Shown: positions 34,724 to 43,074 of the stretch, piece after piece
Position numbering within the stretch: the stretch's first letter is position 1
Layout of the letters: every line of letters begins with the position of its first letter
Assembly: GCF_001180225.1 (NCBI RefSeq)
Contig: NZ_CVST01000034.1
Span: forward strand, 1 to 64,000
Source: Candidatus Pelagibacter communis
Lineage (GTDB): Bacteria; Pseudomonadota; Alphaproteobacteria; Pelagibacterales; Pelagibacteraceae
Reading direction: 5' to 3'
DNA: 64,000 nucleotides
Notes under the pieces: generated by a model
The model's database searches: none
What the model saw: the letters and a program-made list of their open reading frames with translations, nothing else
What the model was told of the DNA's origin: nothing
Position numbers and translations under genes: made by a program

Positions 34724-35502
34724 TATTTATCTTTCCATTTAGGATGTCTTTTTTCCAAGAAAGCTGAAATACCTTCTTTTGCATCCATTGCCATCATATT
34801 AACAGTCATCATTTTGCTAGTGTACGCATAAGCTTTTCTTAAAGGCATTTCTAATTGTTTATAAAAAGCCTGTTTTCCGATTTTAATTGTCAAATTAGAT
34901 TTCGATGCAATTTTTTTTGCAACTTTCAAAACTTCATCATTTAATTTTGATTTAGAAAAATGATCATTTATTAAACCAATTTCTTTTGCATAATTTGCTT
35001 TGATGGGGTCTCCTGTTAACAACATATGCATCATTGGTTTACGATTAATTTTTCTACTAACAGCGACCATCGGTGTACTACAAAATAAACCAATGTTTAC
35101 ACCTGGTGTTGCGAACAATGAATCTTTTGAACTATATGCCAAATCGCAACTTGCAACCAACTGACAGCCTGCTGCAAAAGCTGCACCATGTACTTTTGCG
35201 ATAACTGGTTTTTTTCCCTCAACAATTTGCAACATAACCTTTGAACAAAGATTAAATAACTTTTGATATTTCTCTCTTTTCTTAAGACTTCTAACTTCTT
35301 TTAAATTGTGGCCAGCACTAAATCCTTTTCCCGCTCCCTCTATAATTATTACTTTAATTTTTTTATCAGCATCTAATATTTTTAATGATCTTAATAAATC
35401 AGAAAGATTTTTAAATGAGAGAGAATTATATGTTTTCGGTTCATCAATTACAATTGATGAAATTTCAGAATTAATTTTTCTAATTTTGATATTAGATGAC
35501 AT
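34723..35502 (-). CDS. enoyl-CoA hydratase/isomerase family protein
   Basis: This 259-aa crotonase-fold protein has the first oxyanion loop KGFSAGHNL near residue 58 and the second HGAAFAAGCQL near 104. The later region reads ATPGVNIGLFCSTPM, where hydratases carry PExxxG; the catalytic Glu of that position is Gly here, as in ECHDC3-like members. So hydration of acryloyl-CoA or another enoyl-CoA is not assured. It lies in the same run as a DddP-like gene and directly before the CoA-binding protein. Confidence 0.8.
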   Translation of the reverse strand: MSSNIKIRKINSEISSIVIDEPKTYNSLSFKNLSDLLRSLKILDADKKIKVIIIEGAGKGFSAGHNLKEVRSLKKREKYQKLFNLCSKVMLQIVEGKKPVIAKVHGAAFAAGCQLVASCDLAYSSKDSLFATPGVNIGLFCSTPMVAVSRKINRKPMMHMLLTGDPIKANYAKEIGLINDHFSKSKLNDEVLKVAKKIASKSNLTIKIGKQAFYKQLEMPLRKAYAYTSKMMTVNMMAMDAKEGISAFLEKRHPKWKDK

Positions 35503-35508
35503 CAGGGA

Positions 35509-35883
35509 TTATTTTAATTTACCCTCTTCTCTCATTTGGGCTCTAATTTTAGTTGCTGAGATTTTTTGAGTTTCTTCATCTAAAACTATTTCCTCAATTT
35601 TATAGCCGACACCTCTCCCGTAACAAATATTTGTAATATTAGGAACCAACATAATTTTAAATTGACCTTCAAACTCAGGATTTAATCTTTCTTCAATATT
35701 TTTCTTTACTGTTTCAAAATCAAAAGGATTATCATCAACACCTTGTACATCTCTAATTTGAATACAAACTTGTCCAGTTTTCTTAATTATCTCTTTAAAC
35801 AGTTTATAGTGCCCATCATGAAAGGGTTGCCATCTTCCCAACATTTGCGCTGTCGGTTTTTTATTATCCCATTGATATGTCAT
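35509..35883 (-). CDS. small HxGH-type nucleotidyltransferase
   Basis: At 124 aa this is a minimal cytidylyl/adenylyltransferase-like enzyme. H22 and H25 form the HDGH signature in GRWQPFHDGH, and ISATKIR near residue 111 matches the second family motif ISSTxIR. It is shorter than NMNAT or CCT enzymes. Its start overlaps the stop of the APS-kinase-like gene by 4 bp, so kinase and transferase probably act in sequence, activating and capping a small molecule with a nucleotide. The acceptor is unknown. Confidence 0.78.
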   Translation of the reverse strand: MTYQWDNKKPTAQMLGRWQPFHDGHYKLFKEIIKKTGQVCIQIRDVQGVDDNPFDFETVKKNIEERLNPEFEGQFKIMLVPNITNICYGRGVGYKIEEIVLDEETQKISATKIRAQMREEGKLK

Positions 35884-36290
35884 TTTTTAATCTCCTCAAT
35901 TATTAGCGGTGCCCATTTCTTAGCATCCTGAGTTGTTACATGATAGTCAAAGTTCTTTGGATTAACAAACATTTGATTGGTATCTTCAAATCTACCTTTC
36001 TTTATTGTATCTACCCAAATTCTAAAATCTGCTGGAAACAAGCTTCTTGCCTCCGGCGTTGGAGCAACAAAGTCTGCAATTACATAATGACCCTCGGCTT
36101 TTAATTTTAAAGCAAATTCAGCCATTCTTTTAGCTTGTCTTACTCTACCTTCCTCTGAAAAATCCCAATCATCAGCTGCTTTTCTAACTTCATCAGCATT
36201 TAATCTTTTAGCGTTTAAATGTGGTGCCATTTCATCTGCTAAAGTTGTTTTACCTGCACCAGGTAAACCCATAACCAAAATAATTTTCAT
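35880..36290 (-). CDS. APS-kinase-like P-loop kinase
   Basis: This 136-aa P-loop protein has Walker A GLPGAGKTT at residues 8-16. The later VIADFVAPTPEARSLF segment near residue 70-85 resembles APS kinase (CysC) more than other small kinases, but the protein is about 40 residues shorter. SAR11 bacteria generally lack assimilatory sulfate reduction, so sulfate activation is unlikely. It overlaps the DddP-like gene by one base and the nucleotidyltransferase by four. Confidence 0.75.
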   Translation of the reverse strand: MKIILVMGLPGAGKTTLADEMAPHLNAKRLNADEVRKAADDWDFSEEGRVRQAKRMAEFALKLKAEGHYVIADFVAPTPEARSLFPADFRIWVDTIKKGRFEDTNQMFVNPKNFDYHVTTQDAKKWAPLIIEEIKK

Positions 36291-37525
36291 TAAATATCTT
36301 CTAACGGATGATGGGACATTAATTCAAGTCCGTTTTCAGAAATTAAGTATTGTTGTTCAAGCTTAACACCTTCTTTACCACCTACTTTTCCAATGTAACT
36401 TTCAACTGTAATAGTCATATTTTTCTCAAAACAACCTTCTTTTTGACCACCGTCTGTTGGGTATCTTATAAAAGGCCATTCATCACAGAGTCCAATTCCA
36501 TGAACCATACAAGAATATCTATTTCCATAATATTCATAAGGTAAATTCCAAGATTTTTCAGAAAATTCCCTGAATGATAAACCTGGTTTAATCAAATTTG
36601 AATTATAATCAATCTGCTCAACCGCCATTGAATATAGTTTTTTTTGATCATCATTAAATTTGTTTCCAACAACAAATGCGCGAGATATATCTGCACAATA
36701 ACCGTAAGGACCAACCATATCAGTATCAAAAGAAACAATTTCTTTATCTTGGATAATTTTATTACTGCATTCTTGCATCCATGGATTGGTTCTTTCTCCT
36801 GAAGCTAACAATCTACATTCAATCCACTCACCATAATTTTCTATATTCGTTTGATGAAGTATCGACCATAATTCATTCTCAGTCATTCCTGGTTTTAATT
36901 TTTCCTTCATCTTAACAATACCCATTTCAGCAACATCAATCGCCGATCTCATACATTTAATTTCATCATTTGATTTTATTACTCTTGCTTGTTCTAAAAT
37001 TAATTTAGCATCAACTACTTCGATATTCTCTTTATTTAATGCTGAAACCGCGGGACCATTTAAAACATCAATGGCAATTTTTTTAGATTTAAAATATGAA
37101 TTTGATAAATCTTTAACTTCATTAACCCATTTTTTTAATTGTTGCTCTGATTGATCACCGTTACTAAAATAATCCCAAGTAATCACAGGTCTTAATTCAT
37201 CAATAAGATTTAAATGCTCTGATAATTTCTCACAATTGAAATACTCATAAAGTATTGTAGGACCATTAACTGGAATAAAGCAATACCTTGTTAAGTTATG
37301 CATATTATAAACACTCATGTTTACACTATCTAATGCATATCGAACATTTACTGGATCGAATAAAATACACGCTTCTAAATTATTTTTTTCTAATTCTTTT
37401 TTAACTCTATCTAAACGATAAGATCTTAGCTTATCAAAATCTATCTCGTCTTCTCTTAATCTTTTTTTGATAATAAAATTCTGTTTAGGTTTAAATTCTG
37501 GAACTATTTTTCTCTTAAATCTCAT
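36290..37525 (-). CDS. dddP: M24-family protein, DMSP lyase DddP-like
   Basis: This 411-aa protein has the M24 (creatinase/aminopeptidase P) fold. The metal residues D267, D269, D279, H342, E375 and E390 reproduce the spacing I recall for the DMSP lyase DddP: two Asp two apart, the third ten on, and a final Glu pair 15 apart. The extra Asp (FDTDMVGPYGYCADISR) distinguishes DddP from ordinary peptidases. The N-terminal FDPVNVRYALDSVNM segment also fits. DddP cleaves DMSP to DMS and acrylate. It sits among glycine betaine genes and overlaps the methyltransferase and kinase genes by a few bases. A non-DMSP M24 relative remains possible. Confidence 0.68.
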   Translation of the reverse strand: MRFKRKIVPEFKPKQNFIIKKRLREDEIDFDKLRSYRLDRVKKELEKNNLEACILFDPVNVRYALDSVNMSVYNMHNLTRYCFIPVNGPTILYEYFNCEKLSEHLNLIDELRPVITWDYFSNGDQSEQQLKKWVNEVKDLSNSYFKSKKIAIDVLNGPAVSALNKENIEVVDAKLILEQARVIKSNDEIKCMRSAIDVAEMGIVKMKEKLKPGMTENELWSILHQTNIENYGEWIECRLLASGERTNPWMQECSNKIIQDKEIVSFDTDMVGPYGYCADISRAFVVGNKFNDDQKKLYSMAVEQIDYNSNLIKPGLSFREFSEKSWNLPYEYYGNRYSCMVHGIGLCDEWPFIRYPTDGGQKEGCFEKNMTITVESYIGKVGGKEGVKLEQQYLISENGLELMSHHPLEDI

Positions 37526-38157
37526 TTTGTAACTTTATAAATACCTAACCATGCATTTACATTTTTACTAGCAATGTAATCTGATTTAAAGAAATCTTTT
37601 TCTTCCCACAATTTGTTCTGTTTAAATTGATCTATTTTAGTATCAAAACTATATTTCTTAAAAATACCCTCATTTATAGTGAAACCAATATAGCCGCCTG
37701 ATTTGGTAATTCTTAAAAATTCATCTAAAGCATTATTTTTGACATGACCAAATGTGAAAGTTCCAACGCATAACACGCTATCATAAGTATTATCTGCTTC
37801 AGGAATTTCTTTGTTTAAGTCTAATTTACTTAATTTTTTGTAAAGGTTTTTTGGAACTGAATTTAAAAGATCTTGAGATAAGTCTATTCCATGAAAATTA
37901 TTGAATCCAAATTTCTCTAATTCTTGAGCAACTAACCCTGTACCACAACCCGCATCGAGTATTAATGCATCTTTATTTTGCTGATGTTTATTAAAAGCTG
38001 CAGCTGTTTCTTTTGGACCTGTATAGTTCCAATCAATCATGTCTTTATTATATTTGTTATTTTCAGCCCAATCTGCGTAATAATTCATCACATCTTCTGT
38101 TTTGTCTAATTTGTAAATGTTTAAATTTTTAGATACGTCTTTATCCTGATCAGACAT
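37522..38157 (-). CDS. class I SAM-dependent methyltransferase
   Basis: This 211-aa enzyme has the SAM-binding motif I ILDAGCGTGLVAQELE near residue 68 and the acidic LSQDLLN motif II region near 96; later CVGTFTFGHV and the ITKSGGYIGFTIN strand fit the Rossmann methyltransferase fold. It resembles the Williams-Beuren-type/UbiE-like group. It overlaps the DMGDH-like gene by one base and the DddP-like gene by four. A role in a methylated osmolyte, made or consumed here, is likely, but the substrate is unknown. Confidence 0.85.
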   Translation of the reverse strand: MSDQDKDVSKNLNIYKLDKTEDVMNYYADWAENNKYNKDMIDWNYTGPKETAAAFNKHQQNKDALILDAGCGTGLVAQELEKFGFNNFHGIDLSQDLLNSVPKNLYKKLSKLDLNKEIPEADNTYDSVLCVGTFTFGHVKNNALDEFLRITKSGGYIGFTINEGIFKKYSFDTKIDQFKQNKLWEEKDFFKSDYIASKNVNAWLGIYKVTK

Positions 38158-40562
38158 TAGCTTCTCATTTTTTGACCACTTGGATCATAAAGTGGTTCTT
38201 TAATTATTGAGCAATTAAATAAATCTCCATTTATCTCTACTTGAATTTTATTATCAGTTTCAATCTTATTTTTATCAATAAAAGTAAAAGCAACACTTTT
38301 ATTAACAAAATGAGCAAAACCACCTGAAGTAACATAACCGATACTTTGATCTCCATTCATAACAGCCTCGTTATTTGTTACATCAATATCGTTGGTTTCA
38401 ACAATTAAAGGTGTAAGTTTATGTGAGGAGTTTTCTTTTTGGGCGCTCTCTTTACCAATAAATTCTTTATCCCAATTAATAAAAGCATCTAAGCCTGTCT
38501 CTTTTGCTGTAAAATCTGGTCTATAATCTAATGTCCAAGCTCCCCAGTTTTTCTCTAATCTCATCGACATTAATGCTCTTCCACCAAAGGGTTTAATATT
38601 AAATTCTTTGCCAGCTTCCATTAATTCTTCATATAATTTTAATTGATAATGAGGTGCTACATAAATTTCGTAACCAAGTTCACCTGTAAATGAAATTCTA
38701 TTTACTAATGCAGGAACTCCACCAACAAACATTCTTCTCGAGTCTCTAAATTTAAATTTTTCATTTGAAACATCATCTCTTACAATTTTTTCTAAAACTT
38801 TCCTTGAGTTAGGTCCTGCAATTGATAATCCATGAAACTCATCAGATCTATTAGAATAACTTAAATTAAATTTATCTAAATGACTCTCAAACCAACGTCT
38901 ATGCATTTCTTGAGCAGCACCAGAACCAAATACCATGAATTCATTTTCATCCAAACAGGCAACTGTTAAATCTCCACACAATTTCCCTCTATAAGATAAC
39001 ATTGGTGATAAAGATATTCTTCCAGGTTTAGGAAGTCTTCCAGCCATTATATGATCTAAAAATTTCCTAGCATCTGGGCCTTTGAATACATGTTTCGAAA
39101 AATTTGCAACTTCTATTAAGCCAACATTCTCTCTTACATTGATAACTTCCTTTGAAACATAATCATGCGATCTAGATCTTTTTATTGTTGGTTCTTCATG
39201 AGCATCTTCTTTATTATTTGCAAACCACAAAACATTTTCTAATCCAAAACTATCCCCCATTACAGCTCCTTGATTAACAAAACGATCATAAAGTGCTGTT
39301 GTTTTTTGTTTTCTTCCTTTTGGTAAAGTTTCATTAGGAAATGTCATAATAAATCTTCTTTCATAATTTTCTGAAGATTTTATTGTTCCATATTGAGGAG
39401 ATGCATAATCTCCAAATCTTGCAACATCCATTGCCCAAACATCTATAGAAGGTTCACCATCAATAATCCATTCAGCAATACATTTTCCAACACCACCCCC
39501 TTGGCAAAACCCAGCCATCACACCAACTGCAACCCAATAATTTTTCATTCCTGGAACAGGACCAATTAAAGGACTGCCATCTGGACCAAATGTAAAAGGT
39601 CCATTAACTATATTTTTTATTCCTGCCCGCTCTAATGCTGGCATTCTCTCAAACCCAATTGCTAATCGATCCTCAATATTATCTAATTTTGGCTCCAATA
39701 ATTCATGTCCAAAATTCATTGGAGTTCCCTCTACTTTCCAAGGAGTTGATTTTGGTTCATAAGTTCCAAGCAACATTCCTTTTCCTTCTTGTCTAAAATA
39801 AATATTTCCTTCAAAATCTGTTCCAATAGGCAGTCTTTGGTCGCCCATTGCCTCAATTTCTGGAATAGGTTCAGTGATTAAATAGTGGTGTTCCATTGGC
39901 TGAACTGGAAGATTTAATCCTGCTAATTGACCAACTTCTCTTGCCCATAAACCACCTGCATTAATTACTATTTCAGCATTAATGTTTCCTTTTTCGGTAA
40001 AGACATCCCAAGTTCCATCCTCTTTTTGTTTTGTGTCTTTTACGACAGTGTGAGTGTAATATTTTCCGCCATGAACTTTTGCGGCTTTTGCAAAAGCATA
40101 AGTAACTCCTGATGGATCAACTTCACCATCAATAGGATCCCATAATGCTAACAAATATCTAGACGGATCAATTAAAGGATGTTTCTTTTTTACTTCTTCT
40201 AAAGAAATAAACTCTTGATCAAGCCCCATATATCTTGCTTTTGATCTTTCTCTCTTTAAATAATCAGCCCATACTTCATTTGAGGCTAAATAAAAACCTC
40301 CACTAGGTTTAAATCCTGTTGAATGACCAGATTCTTTTTCAATCTCCTTATATAAACCTATTGTGTAAGCCATCATTCGAGAAATATTTGGGTCAGAAGA
40401 AATTACATGAACATTTCCAGCAGCATGCCATGAAGAACCTGACGTTAGTTCATTTCTTTCAAGTAAAATACAATCCTTTAATCCAAATTTAGATAAATGA
40501 TAAAGTATAGAACATCCAACTACACCACCACCTATGATTACAACTTTGGCATGCTTTTCCAT
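38157..40562 (-). CDS. dimethylglycine dehydrogenase-like flavoprotein in betaine operon (copy 3)
   Basis: This 801-aa protein has the DMGDH architecture: GGGVVG at 11-16, H46 in SGSSWHAAG as covalent FAD site, oxidase domain to about 400, and GcvT-like domain after about 430 with FTGELGYEIYVAP near 618. It directly follows BHMT (one-base overlap) and the Rieske monooxygenase, both of which yield dimethylglycine from betaine. That makes it the strongest candidate in the window for true dimethylglycine dehydrogenase, giving sarcosine and 5,10-methylene-THF. No ETF gene is in its own operon; ETF would come from 27 kb. Confidence 0.9.
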   Translation of the reverse strand: MEKHAKVVIIGGGVVGCSILYHLSKFGLKDCILLERNELTSGSSWHAAGNVHVISSDPNISRMMAYTIGLYKEIEKESGHSTGFKPSGGFYLASNEVWADYLKRERSKARYMGLDQEFISLEEVKKKHPLIDPSRYLLALWDPIDGEVDPSGVTYAFAKAAKVHGGKYYTHTVVKDTKQKEDGTWDVFTEKGNINAEIVINAGGLWAREVGQLAGLNLPVQPMEHHYLITEPIPEIEAMGDQRLPIGTDFEGNIYFRQEGKGMLLGTYEPKSTPWKVEGTPMNFGHELLEPKLDNIEDRLAIGFERMPALERAGIKNIVNGPFTFGPDGSPLIGPVPGMKNYWVAVGVMAGFCQGGGVGKCIAEWIIDGEPSIDVWAMDVARFGDYASPQYGTIKSSENYERRFIMTFPNETLPKGRKQKTTALYDRFVNQGAVMGDSFGLENVLWFANNKEDAHEEPTIKRSRSHDYVSKEVINVRENVGLIEVANFSKHVFKGPDARKFLDHIMAGRLPKPGRISLSPMLSYRGKLCGDLTVACLDENEFMVFGSGAAQEMHRRWFESHLDKFNLSYSNRSDEFHGLSIAGPNSRKVLEKIVRDDVSNEKFKFRDSRRMFVGGVPALVNRISFTGELGYEIYVAPHYQLKLYEELMEAGKEFNIKPFGGRALMSMRLEKNWGAWTLDYRPDFTAKETGLDAFINWDKEFIGKESAQKENSSHKLTPLIVETNDIDVTNNEAVMNGDQSIGYVTSGGFAHFVNKSVAFTFIDKNKIETDNKIQVEINGDLFNCSIIKEPLYDPSGQKMRS

Positions 40563-41602
40563 TAATATTTAATTTCCTTATTTACTTTTTTTAAAGATTT
40601 ATCAGTACCATGATGAAAATGTTTACTCATATCTGGCATGTATTTCATTGAAATTGGTTTTTTACCAATTGCAACTGACATTTCTCTAACATGATGAGCT
40701 TCGGCACCACAGCATATACCAATAAAATTTATTTTATTTTCAACACACTCTTTTGCAAATTCTGCCATTTCAAATCTGTTGCAAAATAAATTATCTAAAG
40801 CTACTGGAAATGCATTCCCACCAGGAATACAATCACAACCATGATCAGTAATATTTAAAAAACCAGGTTCTTCCTCAGTAGTTCTGTATGGAACTGGAAG
40901 CCCTGACACATGACAAGAAACTTTGTCTCGAACTTTTTTTAAAAGTTTCATCGTCATCTCTGGTCCTCTATAACAGTTTAGACCAACTACATCGGCACCT
41001 AGATCTTCCATCATCTTACATGCATCTTCAGCACTATGTCCTTCTCTAGTTTTGTCACCTCTAGGAATTGCAAAATTACAAACTGCAATTAGTCCAGCGT
41101 CCTTAATTGCTTTCAAAGCAATTTTCATTTCATCAGTCCAACTAATTGTTTCAGCAATAACAAAATCAACTCCAGCCTCTTTTGCCCAATCAACTTGCTC
41201 CTCGTACATCTGTTGACACTGCTTATGAGTATTTGCATCACCTGGATCAAACACGTTTGTGTTTGCAACATCTCCACAAACCATCAAATCTAAATCTTTA
41301 AATTCAGTTGCAGCATCTTTTGCAATTTTAAGAGCATTTTTTTGCATTGGCTCTAGCAAATGTTCTTTACCAATTATTCTCAGCTTTTCTCTATGTCCAT
41401 AATAAGTGAACGCTTGGACAACATCTGAACCAGCTCTGATAAATTCTCTATGTAATTGAGTTACTACTTCAGGATGCTCTAACACAACTTCAGGAACAAA
41501 TGGACCTGCTGAAAGATAACCTCTTCTTTCCATCGCAAAAAGATATCCTTCTGCACACATGATAGGACCCTCATTTAACCTTGTAATTAAATCTTTTTTC
41601 AT
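40562..41602 (-). CDS. bhmT: betaine-homocysteine S-methyltransferase
   Basis: This 346-aa enzyme belongs to the homocysteine S-methyltransferase family. Its zinc cysteines are C210 in GLNC and C297/C298 in GICCGAEAHH. The N-terminal GPIMCAEGYLFAMERRGYL and AGSDVVQAFTYYG segments fit the BHMT branch. It transfers a methyl group from glycine betaine to homocysteine, making methionine and dimethylglycine. Sitting between the Rieske oxygenase and the DMGDH-like gene, it links betaine use to methionine supply. Confidence 0.9.
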   Translation of the reverse strand: MKKDLITRLNEGPIMCAEGYLFAMERRGYLSAGPFVPEVVLEHPEVVTQLHREFIRAGSDVVQAFTYYGHREKLRIIGKEHLLEPMQKNALKIAKDAATEFKDLDLMVCGDVANTNVFDPGDANTHKQCQQMYEEQVDWAKEAGVDFVIAETISWTDEMKIALKAIKDAGLIAVCNFAIPRGDKTREGHSAEDACKMMEDLGADVVGLNCYRGPEMTMKLLKKVRDKVSCHVSGLPVPYRTTEEEPGFLNITDHGCDCIPGGNAFPVALDNLFCNRFEMAEFAKECVENKINFIGICCGAEAHHVREMSVAIGKKPISMKYMPDMSKHFHHGTDKSLKKVNKEIKY

Positions 41603-41613
41603 AATTTATCCTT

Positions 41614-42801
41614 TCATTTTGTTAAATTTGTTGCAACCCATTTGTGAAACATCAAAGTAGGGGTGTCCATAACAGGCGAAAAATTTCCACCATTATAAGC
41701 TGGGGAACTTCGCCCTTTTTGCATTCCTTCTACTGCAGTCACATCTTCGTTCATAACTTCTTGCCAAAATGCAAAATTTTTTTCTCTTATCATTTTAAAC
41801 TCATCGCTCGATGCGCTTTCGTCTCCAATATAATATAATTCAAAATGTTCTTTTGTCTGATTGTTTGAAATTGGTTCTAACCAAAATGCATAAAAATGAT
41901 CTATATGAATTCCCAACATTACATTTGGGTATAATGATACATATTCTGATTTTTCAGAAAGTTCTGTAGGCCAGTTTGGAAAACATTTAAATTTTATATT
42001 TCCATCAAACTGTTGTGAATATTTATTACTTCCTTGTCCAGAGAAATTAAAATTTTCATCTTCAATATGATAATGATCTGCAATATTTGAAACTCTATTT
42101 AATTCCGGATGTATCCATGGCAAATGATAACTTTCACAATAGTTCTCAATAGCAAATTTCCAATTACTATTTACTATCATATTAAAATATCCGTTATCAG
42201 CCGAATGTCTTATTAATTGTTGATCTTTTTTAGAAATAAACTTGGACCATCTATCTTCTAAAGGTTTAATAAATTCTTCAAAGGGTTTTGCATTTGAATT
42301 AATATTTATAAATATTAAATCCATCCAAACTTTTGATTTAATCTCTTTTAAGTTACTATTATTTTTATCAAACCCTTCTACATCATGTTTCCCTAGTCCT
42401 CCTATATGAGGAGTAACAGATAATTTACCATTAAAATCATAAGACCAAGAATGATAAGGACATCTAATTACATTTTTTAATTTACATTCTTGATCAACTA
42501 ATTTGAAACCTCTGTGACTACAAACATTATGAAAAACTTTTACTTCGTTCTCTTTATTTCTAACTATTAATATTGGTATCCCTAAAAGATTAAAAGGCTT
42601 TGCATCACCAGGATTTGGAACAGAGCTTGCAACTCCAATCATTGTCCAATTATTTTTAAATACTTTTTCTTTTTCAAATTCTAAGTAATCATCATTTAAA
42701 TAACACTCATTAGGTAATCCATGAGCTTTCTCTATAGGATTTTTAACAACTTCTATTTTTTTAGGATCTAAAATGTCTGATAATTTTTTATTTAAATTCA
42801 T
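41614..42801 (-). CDS. Rieske non-haem iron oxygenase, glycine betaine monooxygenase-like
   Basis: This 395-aa ring-hydroxylating-type alpha subunit has the Rieske cluster ligands C94, H96, C114 and H117 (CSHRG and CPYHSW). The mononuclear iron site shows NYCESYHLPWIHPEL near residue 190, giving the His-x4-His pair. This type includes GbcA (glycine betaine to dimethylglycine plus formaldehyde), choline monooxygenase and stachydrine demethylase. The reductase partner (GbcB type) is not in the window. It begins with AAAGGAGG three bases before the ATG and heads the operon with BHMT and copy 3. Confidence 0.85.
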   Translation of the reverse strand: MNLNKKLSDILDPKKIEVVKNPIEKAHGLPNECYLNDDYLEFEKEKVFKNNWTMIGVASSVPNPGDAKPFNLLGIPILIVRNKENEVKVFHNVCSHRGFKLVDQECKLKNVIRCPYHSWSYDFNGKLSVTPHIGGLGKHDVEGFDKNNSNLKEIKSKVWMDLIFININSNAKPFEEFIKPLEDRWSKFISKKDQQLIRHSADNGYFNMIVNSNWKFAIENYCESYHLPWIHPELNRVSNIADHYHIEDENFNFSGQGSNKYSQQFDGNIKFKCFPNWPTELSEKSEYVSLYPNVMLGIHIDHFYAFWLEPISNNQTKEHFELYYIGDESASSDEFKMIREKNFAFWQEVMNEDVTAVEGMQKGRSSPAYNGGNFSPVMDTPTLMFHKWVATNLTK

Positions 42802-43074
42802 AAACCTCCTTTAATTAATTAATTAAAAAATTAATTTAGGGTTTAAAAATTACGACTCTCTAATAATGATTTGCTGAAAAACTGTTTTACAATTTAAAAT
42901 ATAAACAAACTCTTTGAAAAAAAAATTTGCTGCAAATTTCATAATAAAACCATAACTAAATTTATTTCATATTTAAAGACAATTTGACTTCAACTTATAA
43001 TTGAATTTAATTTGCAATATTTCTCTCAATATGTTCAATTTAAATTTTAAATGAATCAATTATTGGGAGATATA
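42802..43074. promoter_or_regulatory. divergent promoter region of the betaine operon and proX
   Basis: This 273-bp AT-rich region separates the two divergent units and must hold both promoters. On the minus side the Rieske gene has the ribosome site GGAGG. On the plus side proX has GGGAG five bases before ATG 43075. I found no classic SAM or glycine riboswitch core. A loose inverted repeat TTCAA/TTGAA with a 7-nt centre lies near 42989-43005. A regulator sensing betaine or methionine may bind here. Confidence 0.5.

Noticed and set aside
42802-43074. Possible SAM- or glycine-type riboswitch before the betaine operon or proX.
   Set aside because: I searched by eye for the conserved cores and paired elements and saw only AT-rich loose repeats; a covariance search (Infernal with SAM-II, SAM-V and glycine models) would settle it.
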